A DNA stretch of 64,000 nt from JAAYYM01 sp964483155 (GTDB lineage Bacteria; Bacillota; Clostridia; Lachnospirales; Lachnospiraceae). Both the position numbers and the translations under genes were made by a program. The stretch spans positions 37,100 through 101,099 of the forward strand of contig CAZAAC010000002.1 of the NCBI GenBank assembly GCA_964483155.1, read 5' to 3'. This document shows, piece after piece, positions 54,188 to 61,650 of this stretch (position 1 is the first letter of the stretch; every line of letters begins with the position of its first letter). The notes beneath the pieces are model-generated. The model made no database searches, was not told the DNA's origin, and saw only the letters and a program-made list of their open reading frames with translations.

Positions 54188-55129
54188 TTAAAAGTATATC
54201 ATATCTTCTTTCGGGGGCACTGCATGCTTGATTTTCCTTATGTGCATTACCGGTCCATTTTTTCTGTATTCATCTCTGTATTCTATACACACTTCCGCCT
54301 CAATCTGCACCCAATCGCCTGGAATTAGAAGTTCTGCATCTTCATATTTACATACATGACCTAAAAACTGAGTATCATCGGCACAACAGGTCATGACCTT
54401 CCTGCCTACTGCAACATAATTTTCTCCGGCATTCCTAAGCCGAGCAATCTTACCTTTATAATTTACAATCTTACCATTATATTGCTCTGGTCTCTCCATG
54501 ATATCTAAATACCATATCCCATAATCATCATCCTCTACTGTAATAACAGTGGAACTAAGACTATATGGCAGCTGCTCGGCAAGTGGTATTATTGTTCCGT
54601 CTTCATGCTCTAGTATAATCTGCACACCACTGCTGAGTGCCTTTGCGCTTCTCCTATAAGAGGACAAATTCATATCATTTTTGCATCGATTAAATAATAC
54701 CATATCCACATTCTTTAATGTTTCAGAAATGATTGATTTCATATTCTTTCTATAAAGTTCGAAAGTACTTGCATCAACTATTGTTATCTGTTGATAGATT
54801 TCCCAACTGTCAGGTAGTTGTAATGGATCTATGTTGATGGATTTCCACATTGGATTATACTCAATCATCACTGCCCATGGATGATGCTTTTTTTCCAATT
54901 CTCTTAAGGCTCTAGCTGTGAATTCTTTCTCATCAACAATCACCATATGTATCCCATGCCGTTTTAGAAATTCCTCTTCATATGCAGTTTCTCCTTGTTC
55001 GCATTGGATCAAGAGAATACTCTCAAATTCACTGAATTGATTTTGGTTTATTACATTCTTAATAAATGTAGTTTTCCCGCTATCCAAAAACCCATTCACA
55101 ATAAAAACCGGCATTTCATACTTTCTCAT
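54188..55129 (-). CDS. G3E GTPase (CobW-like) fused to a YcgQ-type C-terminal domain
   Basis: N-terminal P-loop GFLDSGKTTF starts a G3E GTPase domain (about 1-190). It is divergent: the CxCC metal motif of COG0523 proteins is absent, and the G4 element is degenerate (FNRCKND). The C-terminal 115 residues (YLDIMERPEQYNGKIVNYKGKI.. VGRKVMTCCADD.. VCKYEDAELLIPGDWVQIEAEV) match the soluble domain of TIGR03943/YcgQ proteins, which are partners of CHR- or permease-like metal systems. 313 residues. Overlaps the preceding GTPase gene as ATGA. Metal trafficking is the best guess. Confidence 0.75.
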   Translation of the reverse strand: MRKYEMPVFIVNGFLDSGKTTFIKNVINQNQFSEFESILLIQCEQGETAYEEEFLKRHGIHMVIVDEKEFTARALRELEKKHHPWAVMIEYNPMWKSINIDPLQLPDSWEIYQQITIVDASTFELYRKNMKSIISETLKNVDMVLFNRCKNDMNLSSYRRSAKALSSGVQIILEHEDGTIIPLAEQLPYSLSSTVITVEDDDYGIWYLDIMERPEQYNGKIVNYKGKIARLRNAGENYVAVGRKVMTCCADDTQFLGHVCKYEDAELLIPGDWVQIEAEVCIEYRDEYRKNGPVMHIRKIKHAVPPKEDMIYF

Positions 55130-56247
55130 ACATATTCACCAAACAGCATCTTTAACTCCTGTTCTTTGAGTGCAGAACCAATCACGCAGATTCGTCCTGT
55201 ATATTGTGCTGCCCCATCTCTGATTTCGTATTCCTCAGGCACCAGATCAAAGTAATACCAGTTATCGCCCTCCATTGATGGCACCATGCCCTTTGCGCGT
55301 AAAACTGTTCCATATTTTAAAGTGTTTGCCAATTGTACCATTATCTGTTCGATTTCATCTTTAGAATATTTTTTACCTGTCTCCGTTCCCCAACTCATAA
55401 ACACTTCCTCTGCGTGGTGATGACCGTGTACATGGTCGTGGTTATGGTCGTGGGAGTGGTCGTGGTCATTATCATGGTCGTGACAGCCACAAGTACAATT
55501 TTCATCATGTGCATGCTCGTGGTTATGGTCGTGGGAGTGGTCATGGTCATCCTCATGGCCGTGACAGCCACAAGTACAATTTTCACTATGTTTGTGCTCG
55601 TCACTACGATAATGCTTCTGTACTTCCGCAATCAATTCTTTTTCTAGATTCGTAGTATCTTCCATTGCTTCCATGATTTGATTTCCACTTAATTCATCCC
55701 ATGGAGTTGTTACAATATGTGCACTTGTATTATATTCACGAAGCAATTTCTCACACTGATACAGCTTATCTTTATCCAAATTCTGTGTGCGACTCAAAAT
55801 GATGGTTTTTGCATACACTACCTGATCTGTGAAAAATTCCCCAAAATTCTTCATATATACCTTACATTTTTTTGCATCTACGATAGCTGTTGCGCTTTTT
55901 ATTACAAGATCTCTATTTTCAGCTACCTTCTCGACTGCCTTTATCACATCGGATAGTTTTCCAACACCTGAGGGCTCAATAATAATACGTGTCGGATGAT
56001 ACATCTCAATAACCTCTACAAGTGACTTTCCAAAATCACCTACCAATGAGCAACAAATACAGCCACTCGTCATCTCTCTAATTTCTACACCAGCTTCCTG
56101 CAAAAAGCCACCGTCTATTCCTATCTCTCCAAATTCATTTTCAATCAGCACAACCTTTTCTTTCTCCAAGCAATCACGAAGAAGCTTTTTAATCAATGTT
56201 GTCTTTCCTGCTCCTAAAAATCCAGAAATAATATCTACCTTTATCAC
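55126..56247 (-). CDS. G3E GTPase / zinc metallochaperone with His-rich loop
   Basis: COG0523 family. P-loop GFLGAGKTTLIKKLL, Glu of VLIENEFGEIGIDG, metal motif GCICCSL, Walker B IIIEPSGVGKLSDV. A His/Asp/Cys-rich linker at about 215-280 holds two tandem 27-residue units (ENCTCGCHGHEDDHDHSHDHN and ENCTCGCHDHDNDHDHSHDHN), likely binding Zn or Ni. The CobW C-terminal domain (GTVLRAKGMVPSMEGDNWYYFDLVPEEYEI) follows. 373 residues. GTG start 56247 with AAGG upstream. Follows the CHR transporters by 36 bases and is coupled to the next GTPase. No Zur box was recognised. Confidence 0.88.
   Translation of the reverse strand: MIKVDIISGFLGAGKTTLIKKLLRDCLEKEKVVLIENEFGEIGIDGGFLQEAGVEIREMTSGCICCSLVGDFGKSLVEVIEMYHPTRIIIEPSGVGKLSDVIKAVEKVAENRDLVIKSATAIVDAKKCKVYMKNFGEFFTDQVVYAKTIILSRTQNLDKDKLYQCEKLLREYNTSAHIVTTPWDELSGNQIMEAMEDTTNLEKELIAEVQKHYRSDEHKHSENCTCGCHGHEDDHDHSHDHNHEHAHDENCTCGCHDHDNDHDHSHDHNHDHVHGHHHAEEVFMSWGTETGKKYSKDEIEQIMVQLANTLKYGTVLRAKGMVPSMEGDNWYYFDLVPEEYEIRDGAAQYTGRICVIGSALKEQELKMLFGEYV
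55436..55585 (-). repeat. 81-bp tandem duplication coding the His-rich loop
   Basis: Near-identical segments 55436-55504 and 55517-55585 are offset by 81 bases, a whole number of codons (27). Confidence 0.9.
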
Positions 56248-56283
56248 GTTTTTTCCTTCTTTCTTACTTTCTTATAAATATTT

Positions 56284-56841
56284 TTAAAATTTAAATACAA
56301 TACCAATCACTGCTGCTGCTAAAAACCATATTACCGGATGCATCTTCTTTAAAAATTTAACCTGAAGCAGTCCAAATATGACTACACATAATACAACCGG
56401 CTTTATTGCGATTGAAAAAGAAGATGTATTACCTGTAAATAAGGCCATCTTGAGCAAGCCAAGAACTGCATTAGCGATCAATGCCGTCACTGCAGGTCGG
56501 ATTCCATAAAATGCGGCTTTAACAGTAGGTCTTTCATTAAAGCCTTCCATAAATTTTGCTATCAATGTGATTACAATAATACTTGGAATAACCAAAGATA
56601 GTGTTGCTATTATGCCACCAGTAATACCTGCCGTTTGATATCCTGCATAGGTTGCCATATTTAAGCCTAAAGGTCCTGGCGTACTCTGGCTAATAGCGAC
56701 CATGTTACTTAAATCAAGCATTGTATACCAATCATACTCTTCTGTTAAATCCATTAAAAAGGGTAATGTTGCAGGTCCCCCGCCTACAGCAAACAACCCA
56801 ATTTTAAAAAACTCAAATGCTAATAACCATAAGATATTCAA
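56284..56841 (-). CDS. CHR-family transporter half (ChrA-like), second gene
   Basis: About 185 residues with six hydrophobic segments. FKIGLFAVGGGPATLPFL and QSTPGPLGLNMATYAGYQTAG (the PGP motif) identify a single CHR domain. Paired half-size CHR proteins work together as the ChrA transporter, whose real substrate in anaerobes may not be chromate. TTG start 56841 overlaps the previous stop as TTGA, with GGAGG ten bases upstream; the ATG at 56970 would lie inside the first gene and has no support. Confidence 0.88.
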   Translation of the reverse strand: MNILWLLAFEFFKIGLFAVGGGPATLPFLMDLTEEYDWYTMLDLSNMVAISQSTPGPLGLNMATYAGYQTAGITGGIIATLSLVIPSIIVITLIAKFMEGFNERPTVKAAFYGIRPAVTALIANAVLGLLKMALFTGNTSSFSIAIKPVVLCVVIFGLLQVKFLKKMHPVIWFLAAAVIGIVFKF

Positions 56842-57380
56842 GATTTTCTTGCCTCCACCTTCTTTAAAGTAATACCTGCAGCTGCAGATAAGACAACTAG
56901 CAAGATCGTTGGTATTGTCGTAAACAAGGCAATTGCAAATACAATGACAGCAATCAAAATGCATTTCCAATCAGCAAAGCTCTTCTTTGCAAGCATAATA
57001 ACTGTATTCAGCATCAGTGCACATACTGCTCCACGTATGCCATTTAATGCATATGCAAAATAAATATTATCCATAAATTGCTCTAAGAACATTGCAATTG
57101 TTGTAATGATAATTAATGATGGCATTATCATACCAAGCGTTGCGATAATACCCCCCATTGTTCCTTTTTTGATATACCCTACATATGTCGCTGTATTGAC
57201 TGCAATGATTCCTGGTGTGCACTGACCAATGGCATAGCAGTCCATCAGTTCTTCTTCCGAAATCCATTTATTTTTGTCAACTAATTCATAAGTCAGCATT
57301 GGCAGCATCGTAAGTCCACCCCCAAAGGTTAATCCCCCAATACGAAAAAAGGCCCAAAATATAGAAAGATATTCTTTCAT
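56838..57380 (-). CDS. CHR-family transporter half (ChrA-like), first gene
   Basis: About 180 residues. FFRIGGLTFGGGLTMLPML and QCTPGIIAVNTATYVGYIKKG correspond to the CHR motifs; the PGP motif is PGI here. Six hydrophobic segments. ATG 57380 with GGAG eight bases upstream; the frame upstream to 57401 is unnecessary. First gene of the transporter-GTPase group; a weak promoter (TTGGGT-17-TATTAT) lies about 50-80 bases before it. Confidence 0.88.
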   Translation of the reverse strand: MKEYLSIFWAFFRIGGLTFGGGLTMLPMLTYELVDKNKWISEEELMDCYAIGQCTPGIIAVNTATYVGYIKKGTMGGIIATLGMIMPSLIIITTIAMFLEQFMDNIYFAYALNGIRGAVCALMLNTVIMLAKKSFADWKCILIAVIVFAIALFTTIPTILLVVLSAAAGITLKKVEARKS

Positions 57381-57568
57381 CCGTTTTACTCCATTCAGCA
57401 ATTTTTTTGATTTCTATAATTATTTATAATATCATAAATATACCTAAAACCCAAATAAAAAAGTGCAAAAGAAATACTTTGCAACATATGACATTTATCA
57501 CTTCACGTTACTACCATTAAATGCTAGTATAAATGTAAGTATTACAAATAAAAAGTGGAGGGTTTGTC

Positions 57569-58354
57569 ATGTGGACAAGAGAAGAACTTAAATTAAATGC
57601 AAAAGCATCATTAAACAGAAATTACTGGCCTGCAATTTTAGTTGGTCTTATTATTTCAATTCTTGGAGGTGGTGGTGGTTTCGGCTCTAGTTTTTCAAAT
57701 ACTTCAAGCTCCGAGGATATAAGAAGTTCATTTGATGGTATCACTTCTGTAGAAGCGTCTGTACTGATTGCAGTTTTGGTTGCTATTCTAGCAGCTTCTT
57801 TTATTCTAATATTGATTGGGATTTCTTTTTCTGTTTTTGTATCTAATCCCTTATTTATTGGATGTTATAGATTCTTTGCTGTAAATAATCAATCTGATAA
57901 AAATGCTTCGCTTAATACATTAGGATTTGGATTTAGAAACAAAAGATATGGTAATGTCGTACAAATAATGTTTTTTAGAGGTCTATTTACATGGTTATGG
58001 TCTCTTTTGCTCATTATTCCAGGTATTATTAAAGGGTATGAATATCGTATGATACCCTATTTATTAGCAGAAAACCCAAATATGGATCGGCAAGCTGCAT
58101 TTGCTGCTAGCAGAGAAATGATGACCGGCGAAAAATGGAATGCGTTTGTGTTGGATTTATCTTTTCTCGGTTGGATTTTGTTAAGCATAGTAACCTGTGG
58201 AATTCTGGCTCTGTTTTATGTAAATCCATATATTCAGTTCACAAATGCAGGACTTTATCTGAAACTTCGCGAAATACTCATCAATAGCGGAAAAGCTACT
58301 GCCTTTGGTCTGGATGGATTTACAGAAGGGGTAACATCTGTTGGCACTGTATAA
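57569..58354 (+). CDS. DUF975-family membrane protein
   Basis: The opening MWTREELKLNAKASLNRNYWPAI is the family hallmark. Hydrophobic segments at about 20-35, 65-95, 130-155, 190-215. YEYRMIPYLLAENPNMDRQAA and REMMTGEKWNAFVLDLSFLGW are conserved in the family. 261 residues. Function unknown; these proteins are frequent in Lachnospiraceae. GGAGGG precedes the ATG. Expressed alone, convergent with dgt. Confidence 0.85.
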   Translation: MWTREELKLNAKASLNRNYWPAILVGLIISILGGGGGFGSSFSNTSSSEDIRSSFDGITSVEASVLIAVLVAILAASFILILIGISFSVFVSNPLFIGCYRFFAVNNQSDKNASLNTLGFGFRNKRYGNVVQIMFFRGLFTWLWSLLLIIPGIIKGYEYRMIPYLLAENPNMDRQAAFAASREMMTGEKWNAFVLDLSFLGWILLSIVTCGILALFYVNPYIQFTNAGLYLKLREILINSGKATAFGLDGFTEGVTSVGTV

Positions 58355-58360
58355 ATGAAA

Positions 58361-58404
58361 TGAGAATTATAAAACCTGCCGAAAGGCAGGTTTTATAATT
58401 CTCA
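58361..58404. terminator. Perfect 20-bp bidirectional terminator with GAAA loop
   Basis: TGAGAATTATAAAACCTGCC (58361-58380) and its complement (58385-58404) flank GAAA. It separates two convergent genes; the dgt stop codon (58402-58404) is the outermost part of the stem. Confidence 0.92.
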
Positions 58405-59805
58405 TTCTATGCCATTCAATTCTTGATATAATGCCTTTGCATAACTATCAGTCATCCCACAGATATCATCTGTAATAAGTAAAAGTCGTAAGTACAATTT
58501 CTCAATTTCATTCTTACCCTTAGAATAGATTCGATAAATACTCTTATAATTATCTGAAATCAATATCATTAATTTATTCTGCACATCAGTCAGCTCTATA
58601 TCTGTATCATAATATATTGTTGCATCTATAAACCGATCCAGCAAAAAGATGAATGTTGTTTCAGCTGCAATTTCAAGTTTCAGGATTGGTTTTGACATAA
58701 AAACATTGCGATAGGCTATATCTCCTAATTTCTTAGAAATAGATTCCGCTCCTGTTCCATTTAATAAATCTTTTTTATACGTTCCAGACATGATTGCATC
58801 ATAATTAGAAATAAAGCTATCTGTTGCACATCTGATCAACATTCCCTGCAAACTTACAATCCAATTATGGATTGCATAATCATCTGGCTGCTCTATCTTT
58901 CTCTCTACTGCCATTTTGTGTTTTATTTCTAGCACTTCAACTATTTTATGATATTCAATGTTTCTTTCCTCTTCTGCTTTCAATTCTGCAAGCAGCGTCT
59001 GGTAAGTAATACAACCTTTCTTAAAAGCATCCTCTATATCCGCAGTCCGATAGGCAATGTCATCTGCCGTTTCTAACAAATATGTCAGCGGATGTCTGCA
59101 TCCATTCGTACCCAATGTTTTCTGCACATCCTCGAAGTTTTCCCTGTCGGCATAATAGTATCCCATTTTTTTATCTTTAATATTTCCACTCGCTTTATTA
59201 ATCTCTAAAGACGATACAGGATACTTAATCATGGTGCCCAGTAATCCTTTTGTTAAATTCATTCCATGCTCGTCGACTAAATAATGCAATTTTGTCACCA
59301 AACGGAACGCCTGTGAATTCCCTTCAAAATGATAAAAATCTTCCCTCATCTGTGGTAATAATAAAGAGGCAATTGGCTCCCCCTTGAATTTTAGAATAGG
59401 TAAGTTTCTAATAAACCACTCCTTCATTGCCGTTTCTCCAAAATGTCCAAATGGCGGATTTCCAATATCATGTAGTAATCCCGCACACTGCAGAATATCA
59501 CAAATGTCAGCCTTGTACTGTAAGCTGAACCCTTTATCCAAGCCTAGTGTAATTATCTTTTCTGAAATATTTTGCCCCAGCGACTTTGCAAAAGAAGAAA
59601 CCTCTAACGAATGTGTTAGTCTTGTACGAACAAAATCACTTTTATCCAATGGAAACACCTGTGTCTTATCCTGTAGCCTGCGAAAAGAAGCGCTTCCAAC
59701 AATACGATGATAATCCTTTTCAAATTCCGTTCTCAAATCACTTGACTTATCATTATGACGATTTTCCCTAATTCGATTTCCACATAGCAACTTTTCCCAC
59801 TCCAT
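58402..59805 (-). CDS. dgt: dGTP triphosphohydrolase
   Basis: HD-domain enzyme cleaving dGTP to deoxyguanosine and triphosphate. FRRLQDKTQVFPL with RTRLTHSLEV (first His), GLLHDIGNPPFGHFGE (HD), and LLETADDIAYRTADIEDA (final Asp). 467 residues, typical of dGTPase type 1. ATG 59805 with GGAGGG six bases upstream. The enzyme lowers dNTP pools, and such enzymes can act in phage defence, but dgt is also common core metabolism. Confidence 0.93.
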   Translation of the reverse strand: MEWEKLLCGNRIRENRHNDKSSDLRTEFEKDYHRIVGSASFRRLQDKTQVFPLDKSDFVRTRLTHSLEVSSFAKSLGQNISEKIITLGLDKGFSLQYKADICDILQCAGLLHDIGNPPFGHFGETAMKEWFIRNLPILKFKGEPIASLLLPQMREDFYHFEGNSQAFRLVTKLHYLVDEHGMNLTKGLLGTMIKYPVSSLEINKASGNIKDKKMGYYYADRENFEDVQKTLGTNGCRHPLTYLLETADDIAYRTADIEDAFKKGCITYQTLLAELKAEEERNIEYHKIVEVLEIKHKMAVERKIEQPDDYAIHNWIVSLQGMLIRCATDSFISNYDAIMSGTYKKDLLNGTGAESISKKLGDIAYRNVFMSKPILKLEIAAETTFIFLLDRFIDATIYYDTDIELTDVQNKLMILISDNYKSIYRIYSKGKNEIEKLYLRLLLITDDICGMTDSYAKALYQELNGIE

Positions 59806-59887
59806 GCTTCACCCTCCTCTATGTATCTAGAAGCAACCCATTTTGATTACAACTGTGACACAAAATCTTTATTTGAATCTTTTTTAA

Positions 59888-59953
59888 TTAACATTGGTTG
59901 TACTCCATAACGAGCATCGTAATATCATCAAACTGATTTACATTTTCCCATCT
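59888..59953 (-). pseudogene. Remnant of a SpoIIE/PP2C-type phosphatase C-terminus
   Basis: On the minus strand the 59806-60108 gap holds a frame reading about FDDITMLVMEY, ending NQC and stop. DDITMLV is the C-terminal motif of SpoIIE/RsbU-like PP2C phosphatases. The frame is closed about 20 codons upstream by TAA, and no other family motif is seen. I read it as the decayed tail of a lost gene. The other bases of the gap hold nothing I can support. Confidence 0.5.
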
Positions 59954-60108
59954 TTATCAAATTGAATAATTATTTTCCACAACGCACTTTCACTTACTTA
60001 TTATACTTGAATGTTACAATAATTGCCAATGCATCTTTTATATCATTTAATTACTGCAATTTTGAAAAATTGATACGCTTGCATTGATTCGTTCCATACT
60101 ATTCAGCA

Positions 60109-60543
60109 CTAAAAATTAAGATACATAAATATCAGATTTTCCTTTTGCACAAATCCCGTCTTCTTATAAAACATTTCACTTGGATATCCTTTCTCGGTAT
60201 TTAGGGCTATATCAGCAAAACCCAATTCTGCTAATTCTTGTCTTGCATAATCAATCATACTTGTGCCAGTGCCTTTTCTTTGTGCAGAAGGAGATATACA
60301 AAATTCATCAACAAAATATTCTATTCCGCATATATATGTAGTTTTTCTACCCAACATGATACCCAAAATATTATTTTCTTCTTCGCAAACATAGCCAATA
60401 GACATGGGCCCAGCCATAAGCTCTTCAATTCTCGTTTTTGCCAATTCCAAATCCCAATTTTCATTCCATGGTTTCTCCGCAAATGCCTGTTTCAAAACCA
60501 ATGCGGCCTTTTCCAAATCTGCACTATGATATCTTCTAATCAT
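60109..60543 (-). CDS. GNAT-family N-acetyltransferase
   Basis: Acetyl-CoA binding motif SPSAQRKGTGTSMIDYA (Q/R-x-x-G-x-G/A) after VDEFCISP; C-terminal ALNTEKGYPSEMFYKKTGF. About 144 residues. ATG 60543 has GGGAG eight bases upstream; a GTG at 60558 lacks a spaced site. Substrate unknown. It lies 30 bases after the EFR1 gene and may share its transcript. Confidence 0.88.
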   Translation of the reverse strand: MIRRYHSADLEKAALVLKQAFAEKPWNENWDLELAKTRIEELMAGPMSIGYVCEEENNILGIMLGRKTTYICGIEYFVDEFCISPSAQRKGTGTSMIDYARQELAELGFADIALNTEKGYPSEMFYKKTGFVQKENLIFMYLNF

Positions 60544-60573
60544 CGCACTTTCTCCCACCTTCCATTCGTATGA

Positions 60574-61425
60574 TTACTTATATTTTATCTCTGGAATATA
60601 GATTTGATTTAAATATTTCTCCTGACCAAGTATTTTTTTATTTATACAAATCATTTTGTCCAGCTTTTCTACATCAATTGATAACGCATTCGTTTTACAG
60701 ACAACTACGCAATGATAGCAGTGAATACATTTTTTAGTATTTATATCTACTTTGTCAGTTAATTCTATTGCTGTCACCGAACATTCACGAACACATTTCC
60801 CACATTCTATACACTTATCTACATTTATATTAACTGCTAAATTTCTATACTTACCAACTATATGTGCCAGCGGAAAAATAAAGTTTACTCTATTCTTTTC
60901 AGGTTTGAATAGTGCTTCTATATTCTCTGGTTTCATTGGTGCGAAATTATTCATATTCAATTTATTATAAAAATCTTCTATTAATTCTCTCGTACTATCA
61001 TCAGGAAAGTTATTATTCTTATGCAAATGTGGCGCGGCAATTTTGAGTGCGCCCACAAAACTGATACCCATTTCATTAAATAATCTGGCATTTATGAGAA
61101 ATGCTTTCCCTGAGGTAATTCCACCATAATTGAGATAAAAAAAAGTCTTACATAAAAATGTGGTTCTTTTACTTTCCTCTTTCATAATTTTAAATAATCT
61201 CAACATAGGCTCAAACATATTCATATGATATGCTGGTGAACCAAACCCCACCAAGTCTGCCTTTTTTATTTTCTCTATAATTATACTATAGTCATCTCTA
61301 TATGGACTGATTCCCATATTAATCGTCTCAACTTCATGATTATTTTTTTTAAACACTTTTTCTAATAATTGTGTCGTACTTCTTGTAGTGCCTCCTGCCG
61401 TAGCATAAATCAACTTAACGATCAT
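60574..61425 (-). CDS. EFR1-type flavodoxin-ferredoxin
   Basis: N-terminal flavodoxin-like domain (IYATAGGTTRSTTQLL, VGFGSPAYHMN), then two 4Fe-4S motifs CIECGKCVRECSVTAIEL and CIHCYHCVVVCKTNAL near residues 205-255. The order matches EFR1 family ferredoxins of Clostridia; electron carrier, partner unknown. 283 residues. GGGGG precedes ATG 61425. Its promoter carries a nested inverted repeat, so a repressor probably controls it. Confidence 0.9.
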   Translation of the reverse strand: MIVKLIYATAGGTTRSTTQLLEKVFKKNNHEVETINMGISPYRDDYSIIIEKIKKADLVGFGSPAYHMNMFEPMLRLFKIMKEESKRTTFLCKTFFYLNYGGITSGKAFLINARLFNEMGISFVGALKIAAPHLHKNNNFPDDSTRELIEDFYNKLNMNNFAPMKPENIEALFKPEKNRVNFIFPLAHIVGKYRNLAVNINVDKCIECGKCVRECSVTAIELTDKVDINTKKCIHCYHCVVVCKTNALSIDVEKLDKMICINKKILGQEKYLNQIYIPEIKYK

Positions 61426-61440
61426 ACAATATTAACCCCC

Positions 61441-61480
61441 ACTTATGATGCATACAGTATAAACTGTACCTATCATAAGT
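61441..61480. promoter_or_regulatory. Nested palindrome over the EFR1 promoter, probable operator
   Basis: Outer arms ACTTATGAT (61441-61449) and ATCATAAGT (61472-61480) and inner arms TACAGT and ACTGTA share one centre at about 61460.5, which is inside the -10 hexamer. Typical of a dimeric repressor site. Confidence 0.7.
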
Positions 61481-61485
61481 GTCAA
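61456..61485 (-). promoter_or_regulatory. Promoter of the EFR1 gene
   Basis: Minus-strand TTGACA (61480-61485), 18-base spacer, TATACT (61456-61461), about 35 bases before the ATG. Confidence 0.75.
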
Positions 61486-61512
61486 TTTTAACCTATTATC
61501 CTCATCTCTCAC

Positions 61513-61541
61513 TTGACAGTTCTTTCATACTTTATTATAAT
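61513..61541 (+). promoter_or_regulatory. Perfect consensus promoter of the DEAD-box helicase gene
   Basis: TTGACA (61513-61518), 17-base spacer, TATAAT (61536-61541): both hexamers match fully. A 5' leader of about 100 bases follows before the ATG at 61651. Confidence 0.85.
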
Positions 61542-61650
61542 TCCTTAAATCTGATACTGGCATAATATTTGACCTATTATGTTATTATTTCCCTTTTTCC
61601 TCTATTTTCAAATAGGAAAATCACATTTAAACGAAACATATGAGGATAAT

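Noticed and set aside
55395..55647. Frames opposite or out of frame with the His-rich repeat
   Set aside because: They arise from the low-complexity CAT/GAT repeat and have no start signals.
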